Assembly: GCA_013397865.1 (NCBI GenBank)
Contig: VZTI01000628.1
Span: forward strand, 1-64,000
Length of the DNA: 64,000 nt
From: Struthidea cinerea
Taxonomy: Eukaryota; Chordata; Aves; Passeriformes; Corcoracidae
Direction: 5' to 3'
Shown here: positions 61,801 through 64,000 of the stretch, one piece after another
Layout of the letters: every line of letters starts with the position of its first letter
Numbering within the stretch: the stretch's first letter is position 1
Translations under genes and position numbers: made by a program
Notes under the pieces: model-generated
What the model was told of the DNA's origin: nothing
The model's input: the letters and a program-made list of their open reading frames with translations, nothing else
Database searches by the model: none

Positions 61801-64000
61801 ACGGAATGATGGTTAAACTGAACGCATCCAGAAGCTCTGCTGCCAAATTACCTTTCCAGATTCACACACATAAGCCCATTGGCTTTGTTACCAGCACAGT
61901 GGTTAACAATAAAGAAAAGGTCAAGTAATTTCAAGTATGGGTTAAAAAAACACAAGGCAAATAGATTTTACCTTATGGAAAATACCAGGGTGTAGAATTC
62001 TCCCCACTTGGAGACTAACATCTAAGCAGATGCTACATGTGGGCTTCTGAATAACAACTAGTACCATGTACTAGTTGCCTTTTTTCCCCCTTTTTGTTTG
62101 GGCTGTTAAGTTCAGCTCTACTCTTTGACTTCTCTAAATCACTCACAATTCACAGATGAGTACAGTAACTGCATCATTCCTAGCACAACCTTGTCATTTT
62201 TTTTTCTTACAGTACCAAAAGGGGTATGTGTTTCTGAAGGAGTTGAATTTAAGGTAGGTCTTCTTCCAGACAGTTCTTCCTATGAGTTAATGCTGCCTGA
62301 GTCCGAATTTTCTGAGGTTCTTCTTGTCAACACTCATACAAAAAGCAGGATTAGAATGGCCTATAATTCTTCCCTGCCAGTCGTCTTATGTGCTACTGGA
62401 AATGGGCATTGGACTAGGTGATCTGCAGAGGTCCCTCCCAACCTCAAGCAATCTGTGATTCTGGAATAGGTTAGTGAATATGTAATGCTAGAAACCAGTA
62501 ACTTGCTTACTAAAAGAGATCTTGCCTATGCTTTAGAGTCGATGGGTCAGAATTGTGATTGAACACAAATTTTAAATCTCTTTGAATGTTGTGAGATTAT
62601 TGCTTGGTCAAACTGACCAAAAATAGATGCTTGGAATTTATTTAAAATATCATTTAACATCATTGATACACTTGGGAGTGTCAGCCTTGTGTTCATTTTG
62701 TGATACTGATGGTGAGGTTCTAGAGATCTGGAAGTACATTAATTTCAGGAAATTCTTCCAAAAATAAATCTCATAAACATTAGGTTTTTTTTTTTATAGG
62801 CCAGGGGGATGTTTATTTCAGAACCCTCTGAATTCTTGTCATGGTTTTCTCTCTCCCATATATTTCCAGCCAGGGGCAGTGGTGCCTAAAAGCTCTTGCG
62901 AGAACTGTGTGTGCATGGATGAGCAGGATCCTGTGACACAGACCAACCGCATCCAGTGCCTTCCAGTGCAATGCCAAACCACCTGTCAGCAGGTCAGCAC
63001 CTCCTTGACCACAGACAATGGCTGTTGAGTTGAAACAGGGACAGTAACTGCTTTCTTAGTGCAACATAGCATACACTTCTATTAATTGTTTTGTAAAGTC
63101 CTTTTTAGGGTGCTGGTTATTTTTGCTCTAGCAAATTTAAGAGGTCACCCTTGGAAAGGTGCCCTGAGGGGAAATGATTGCAAACCTGTTAAAGTCTGAC
63201 TGCTGAAAGGTGTTTGTGTCATTCTGTTGGTGTTGCCCATTGTCAGCTCAAAAATGAAGATTGTGAGGAAACTGCACAGTGGTTTATATGTTTCCAGACA
63301 CTTTCAGGACTTGTGGGTGGGGAGTACTCAGCTACTTCTCAGTACTTGTGAGAATCAGCACTCAAGTTGTTCAGTCTGTTCTGAATATAAGCAGGGTGGT
63401 TGCCTTTCCATTCATGCTCAGATAAGGACAAATGCACCACCAATGTTAAAAATGGACAAAACCTTTCTTTATACTTTATCCCAAAGCAAGCCACACCCAC
63501 CGGGAGACCAATGGATACCTGAAACAGAGTGGAGAAAATCTTCACATGTCTGATAGCAATAGTTCTTGTAGATAATGATATCAGACCAAGTGGTGGTGGC
63601 AGATTGTGCAAGTAATCATGTACTGAATTAATTTATTTGACCTGTTTTGTGTGTTAGCCTGAAGAAGAATAGTCAGTGACAGAGTCTTCATGGCAACTGA
63701 AGTACCCAGAAGTCACTATTCAATAAGGCAGAAAAATTACCAGCTTTGATTGTCAGGCTTAAAGTGGTTCCAACAGGTTTCTAAAGACAACAGAATTGAA
63801 ACCAGAAGGTTGGCTCATTTCCTCTGCCATCTTCACTCTATCTTTGATCCAAAGATGCTTCAGGAACAAGACATTGGTTAACATGGATAAATGGAAACCT
63901 TATTCTTACAGGGTTTTCGCTATGTGGAAGAGAAGGGTCAATGCTGCAGCCAGTGCCAGCAAGTGGCATGTGTGGCAAATTTTCCATTTGGCAATGTGAC
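25747..64000 (+). CDS. MUC5B: Ovomucin alpha-subunit (MUC5B-type gel-forming mucin), 3' end outside window
   Basis: Forty-three coding exons join in frame: 25747-25828, 27460-27715, 29115-29229, 30564-30651, 31526-31659, 32048-32273, 33064-33189, 33916-34033, 35241-35379, 35971-36072, 36288-36357, 36596-36733, 37288-37452, 38285-38379, 39865-39991, 43027-43279, 44262-44314, 44699-44799, 45100-45251, 47003-47141, 47799-47909, 48349-48528, 48897-49133, 49981-50137, 50351-50479, 50909-50993, 51200-51237, 52296-52451, 53669-53761, 54397-54638, 55149-55326, 55622-55872, 56298-56481, 57408-57600, 58253-58431, 59492-59561, 59714-59835, 60212-60243, 60690-60867, 61475-61579, 62213-62253, 62870-62992 and 63912 to the window end. 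They encode about 1,950 residues: signal peptide, D1, D2, D', D3, short linker, D4, VWC-like modules. Identity rests on close agreement with my memory of chicken alpha-ovomucin (about 2,100 residues), an egg-white gel glycoprotein lacking a large PTS domain. The last ~150 residues with the expected CTCK are missing. The human-style symbol is tentative. Confidence 0.93.
27460..31659 (+). CDS. MUC5B: Ovomucin D1: VWD1 domain (exons 2-5)
   Basis: Exons 27460-27715, 29115-29229, 30564-30651 and 31526-31659, about residues 28-225. The domain begins CATWGNFHFHTFDHVKF and includes GTCTYVFASHC. The CGLCG thiol motif is coded at 30597-30611, followed by NYDGNEKNDL. In VWF such motifs in the D1 and D2 assemblies take part in disulphide multimerisation. 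The fourth exon is a linker (GYKMHPRQFGNFH) with a basic cluster HPRRKDNR, where I recall an acidic sequence in chicken. Introns of 0.9-1.4 kb separate the exons; apart from a stray TA-rich stretch they hold nothing I can name. Confidence 0.92.
31885..31965 (+). mobile_element. CR1-type LINE 3'-end fragment
   Basis: The stretch TTGGATAATCTCCTGAGATC followed by CCTTTCAACCTGAATTATTC and TGTGA matches the terminal consensus of chicken-repeat-1 elements (GATGATCT..AGGTCCCTTCCAACC..ATTCTGTGA), as I recall it. It sits in the intron between ovomucin exons 5 and 6, about 85 bp before the exon 6 acceptor, in sense orientation. CR1 copies are usually 5'-truncated, and only the last part is recognisable here. 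Confidence 0.7.
32048..34033 (+). CDS. MUC5B: Ovomucin C8-1 and TIL1 (exons 6-8)
   Basis: Exons 32048-32273, 33064-33189 and 33916-34033, about residues 226-382. The C8 module runs CKKLMSRFGNCPRVV to DPGEWRTKELC. The TIL module runs CPNNMEYMECGNSC, CKAPCTDGCFCPPG and CIPRDSCPC, then a short Cys-rich E-like segment (GGTYSTPCQNC). Acceptors and donors are canonical. The third exon's acceptor (GTGTCTGAACAG) has a weak pyrimidine tract. A T-run sits at 32508-32523 in the first intron. Confidence 0.92.
35241..37452 (+). CDS. MUC5B: Ovomucin D2: VWD2 domain (exons 9-13)
   Basis: Exons 35241-35379, 35971-36072, 36288-36357, 36596-36733 and 37288-37452, about residues 382-587. The sequence moves from CTCKGGHWSC through GGFHITTFDNKRFNFHGNCH and VVVIGEIIQCGTSRTMTC to GLCGNFNNIQTDDF. 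The motif usually written CGLCG reads SGLCG here, Ser replacing the first Cys (junction at 36733/37288). The first exon is 139 nt, as is the equivalent first exon of VWD3 (47003-47141). Confidence 0.92.
38285..43279 (+). CDS. MUC5B: Ovomucin C8-2 and TIL2 (exons 14-16)
   Basis: Exons 38285-38379, 39865-39991 and 43027-43279, about residues 587-745. The C8 segment reads FAQHWCALLSNTSS, CMYDTCNAEKSEVALC, DCATAGVSLQGWRQGVC. The third exon holds TIL2 (CPETMVYNYSVKYCNQSC, GCACPAGTYLNDEEECV) and ends DKLM plus two bases of a Cys codon. TIL2 is unusually GC-rich at the nucleotide level compared with its neighbours. Confidence 0.92.
39992..43026 (+). other. Large ovomucin intron (about 3 kb), nothing further identified
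   Basis: The longest intron visible in the gene. It has a degenerate TTAG-rich patch at about 40269-40310 (TTAGGGTTAGTTTTAGTTTA and on) that looks like a simple-sequence remnant. No exon, RNA gene or mobile element is recognisable on either strand. Confidence 0.55.
44262..45251 (+). CDS. MUC5B: Ovomucin D' region: TIL/E-like modules (exons 17-19)
   Basis: Exons 44262-44314, 44699-44799 and 45100-45251, about residues 745-847. They encode CKCIQGRLDCIGETVLVK, CPAPMYYFNCSSAGPG and CVSGCMCPDGLVLDGSGGC. This is the D' assembly: a TIL module plus E modules between D2 and D3, as in VWF and other gel-forming mucins. The last exon ends CNT plus two bases of a Cys codon (phase 2), and D3 follows. Confidence 0.91.
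45252..47002 (+). other. Ovomucin intron 19 outside the LTR
   Basis: About 1.75 kb. Apart from the probable LTR at 46075-46640 it shows no exon or RNA gene that I can support. The fragment at 45360-45570 is moderately GC-rich but codes nothing recognisable. Confidence 0.5.
46075..46640. mobile_element. Probable avian endogenous-retrovirus LTR (solo) in ovomucin intron 19
   Basis: The stretch begins TATGGTGGGTTGACTTTGGC and continues through AATAAAGATCATTTAATAAA to GTGTTACCAACACCTTTC and CTCCATCTCAGCCAGACTCC. From memory this order of segments recurs in bird genomes as an ERV LTR. Ends are approximate, target-site duplications were not found, and orientation is uncertain. No retroviral coding sequence is visible beside it, so it is read as a solo LTR or fragment. 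Confidence 0.5.
47003..50137 (+). CDS. MUC5B: Ovomucin D3: VWD3 and C8-3 (exons 20-24)
   Basis: Exons 47003-47141, 47799-47909, 48349-48528, 48897-49133 and 49981-50137, about residues 847-1122. VWD3 begins CTVYGNGHYMSFDGEKFDF. It contains VCGLCGDFDG, with CGLCG coded at 48906-48920, and ends SIQEFGNSWKITSTC. C8-3 runs CSIIKSNIFEACHSK to AGVCINWRTPAIC. D3 is the assembly whose cysteines form N-terminal inter-chain disulphides in VWF and gel-forming mucins. Confidence 0.93.
50351..51237 (+). CDS. MUC5B: Ovomucin TIL3 and E-like segment after D3 (exons 25-27)
   Basis: Exons 50351-50479, 50909-50993 and 51200-51237, about residues 1122-1206. The sequence VFCDYYNPPDKHEWFYKPC, CLRTCRNPQGKCG, GCYPECSPDKPYFDEES closes the third D assembly with a TIL-type cysteine pattern. 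A 38-nt exon (51200-51237) follows and is easy to miss; it codes DPKEKLCTEDSK. Confidence 0.9.
52296..54638 (+). CDS. MUC5B: Ovomucin linker in place of the mucin domain (exons 28-30)
   Basis: Exons 52296-52451, 53669-53761 and 54397-54638, about residues 1206-1369. Two related Cys-rich stretches, CLCCHNGKTYTLNETVYS and CFCNDNGQLIQMGENVS, are separated by small Pro/Thr/Ser patches (TPPTPAQ; TSAPPSSE). The last exon adds CAYSVCNKSCQIELIWAEC and a roughly 25-residue patch, RTPAPGVTNQVPAPTRTSAS. In mammalian MUC5B and MUC5AC this position is a giant PTS exon. Here only these patches remain, in agreement with chicken alpha-ovomucin as I recall it. Confidence 0.9.
55149..55326 (+). CDS. MUC5B: Ovomucin Cys-rich module before VWD4 (exon 31)
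   Basis: 178 nt, phase 0 start and phase 1 end, about residues 1370-1429. It begins FNETWNFGNCHTATC and ends DETGCCEVSECQ, a VWC-like finish. It is the positional and phase counterpart of MUC2 exon 5202-5376. The acceptor has a distant T-run and a non-ideal end (CCATCGATAG). Confidence 0.9.
55622..57600 (+). CDS. MUC5B: Ovomucin VWD4 (exons 32-34)
   Basis: Exons 55622-55872, 56298-56481 and 57408-57600, about residues 1429-1638. It opens CSGWGNEHYVTFDGAYYH. The GDPH cleavage motif is GNEH here (coded 55639-55650). It continues NCTYVLVKSIHPDSHNF and IRITSSGLYIIIEIPELEV, and ends NNTMGLCGTCTNQKSDDA. The middle exon is 184 nt, like MUC2 exon 7343-7526. The intron before the last exon carries a GC-rich insertion-like block (separate entry). 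Confidence 0.92.
56635..57050. mobile_element. GC-rich block in ovomucin intron 33, probable mobile-element insertion
   Basis: An abruptly GC-rich stretch (GCTGGGCTGCTTAGGGCAGG, later GGGGAGCAGGGGGG) interrupts an AT-rich intron. It contains a CCAATAGGAAG segment and the kind of short G-rich promoter-like sequence found in LTRs. I cannot name the family and see no target-site duplication. A CpG-rich regulatory segment is the alternative. Confidence 0.3.
58253..58431 (+). CDS. MUC5B: Ovomucin C8-4 (exon 35)
   Basis: 179 nt, the same size and phases as MUC2 exon 8493-8671; about residues 1638-1698. It encodes LTECHGVVPPQPYYEACVA, CSEEHPSTECQSMQTYAALC and GVCVDWRRLASGQC. The exon is strikingly GC-rich compared with its neighbours. 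Its 3' end and donor (GCG|GTGAGC at 58431/58432) are the apparent source of the minisatellite that follows. As I recall the chicken protein, the residues after VDWR differ (GQTNGQC), so the exon end may have been altered with the array. Confidence 0.9.
58432..59045. repeat. Intronic minisatellite derived from an exon/5'-splice-site junction
   Basis: The array starts directly at the donor of exon 35. The monomer is about 23 bp (GTGAGCCTGGGAATGGGGC plus TGC and a variable base). From 58548 a higher-order unit of exactly 47 bp appears: GTGAGGCTGG copies begin at 58548, 58595, 58642, 58689, 58736, 58783, 58830, 58877 and 58924. Degenerate copies flank it. The G-rich strand is the coding strand and has many GG/GGG runs, so G-quadruplex formation is possible. 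Each 47-bp unit contains TGGGCAGTGCGGTGAG, which is the coding end of exon 35 plus its splice donor. Confidence 0.92.
59492..59835 (+). CDS. MUC5B: Ovomucin TIL4 (exons 36-37)
   Basis: Exons 59492-59561 (70 nt, as in MUC2) and 59714-59835, about residues 1698-1762. They encode CPQDQVYKPCGEAKRNTC and GCYCPDGKILLNDHDGICV, a trypsin-inhibitor-like module after C8-4. The second exon is 21 nt longer than its MUC2 counterpart, holding DSLPSRNITSVF with a potential N-glycosylation site NIT. Confidence 0.9.
60212..61579 (+). CDS. MUC5B: Ovomucin VWC-like modules (exons 38-40)
   Basis: Exons 60212-60243 (32 nt), 60690-60867 and 61475-61579 (105 nt), about residues 1762-1867. They encode GCTAQDGSVKQ, CQYCTCDETTLNISCFP to DPCCTETVC, and CDIKTCIINKTGCDLGF to DGCCPIFSC. 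The 32-nt and 105-nt sizes equal those of the MUC2 exons 9953-9984 and 10951-11055. Confidence 0.9.
62213..64000 (+). CDS. MUC5B: Ovomucin VWC-like modules, last exons in window (exons 41-43)
   Basis: Exons 62213-62253 (41 nt), 62870-62992 (123 nt) and 63912 to the window end (89 nt seen). They encode IPKGVCVSEGVEFK, PKSSCENCVCMDEQDPVT to CQTTCQQ, and GFRYVEEKGQCCSQCQQVAC. The last exon's MUC2 counterpart is 99 nt, so about 10 nt more would be expected beyond the edge, then about three further exons and the CTCK. The reading frame is open to the last base. Confidence 0.9.
62380..62467 (+). mobile_element. CR1-type LINE 3'-end fragment
   Basis: GGACTAGGTGATCTGCAGAG followed by GTCCCTCCCAACCTCAAGCA and ATCTGTGATTCTG is the characteristic end of CR1 elements. 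It lies in the intron between ovomucin exons 41 and 42, in sense orientation and truncated at the 5' side. It supports a bird or reptile source. Confidence 0.75.

Noticed and set aside
1..64000. CRISPR arrays, operons, prophage or other bacterial systems
   Set aside because: The sequence is spliced vertebrate DNA throughout; no such structure is present or expected.

Overview
The window is vertebrate genomic DNA carrying part of a gel-forming (secreted, polymerising) mucin cluster. It holds the 3' portion of a MUC2 gene (exons between 1051 and 16290) and, about 9 kb downstream on the same strand, almost all of a second gel-forming mucin gene (25747 to beyond the right edge). The second gene matches, as I recall it, the chicken ovomucin alpha-subunit, which is MUC5B-type. 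The organism is most likely a bird, because of the ovomucin gene and two CR1-type LINE 3' ends. It is probably a galliform, but not chicken itself, since the protein differs from my recollection of chicken alpha-ovomucin at scattered positions. The species call rests on memory, not on a database search.

Layout. 1-1050 is intronic. 1051-4037 encodes Pro/Thr/Ser-rich (PTS) sequence of MUC2, including five 204-bp (68-residue) tandem repeats. 5202-16290 encodes the Cys-rich C-terminus of MUC2: a short Cys-rich module, VWD4 with an intact GDPH motif, C8, TIL, VWC-like modules and the terminal cystine knot (CTCK). A poly(A) signal candidate lies at 16516. 16.5-25.67 kb is intergenic, with no gene I can support. 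A TATA box at 25674 precedes the ovomucin start codon at 25747.

Forty-three ovomucin coding exons (the last cut by the window end) join in frame with GT-AG introns into about 1,950 residues: signal peptide, D1, D2, D', D3, a short linker where other mucins carry a giant PTS domain, then D4 and VWC-like modules. The remaining C-terminus, including the expected CTCK, lies outside.

Both products are secreted, disulphide-linked polymers. The family model is C-terminal dimerisation through CTCK in the ER and N-terminal assembly through D-domains in the Golgi. MUC2 is the intestinal gel mucin. Alpha-ovomucin is a structural glycoprotein of egg white made in the oviduct.

Most of the window is ordinary mucin-cluster sequence. 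Points worth a second look are: an intronic minisatellite built from a duplicated exon/5'-splice-site junction (58.4-59.05 kb), the GNEH replacement of GDPH in ovomucin VWD4, the homogenised MUC2 repeat, the near-absence of a PTS domain in ovomucin, a furin-type site at the MUC2 C-terminus, and the exon-by-exon correspondence between the two gene 3' ends. I did not find a previously undescribed system.
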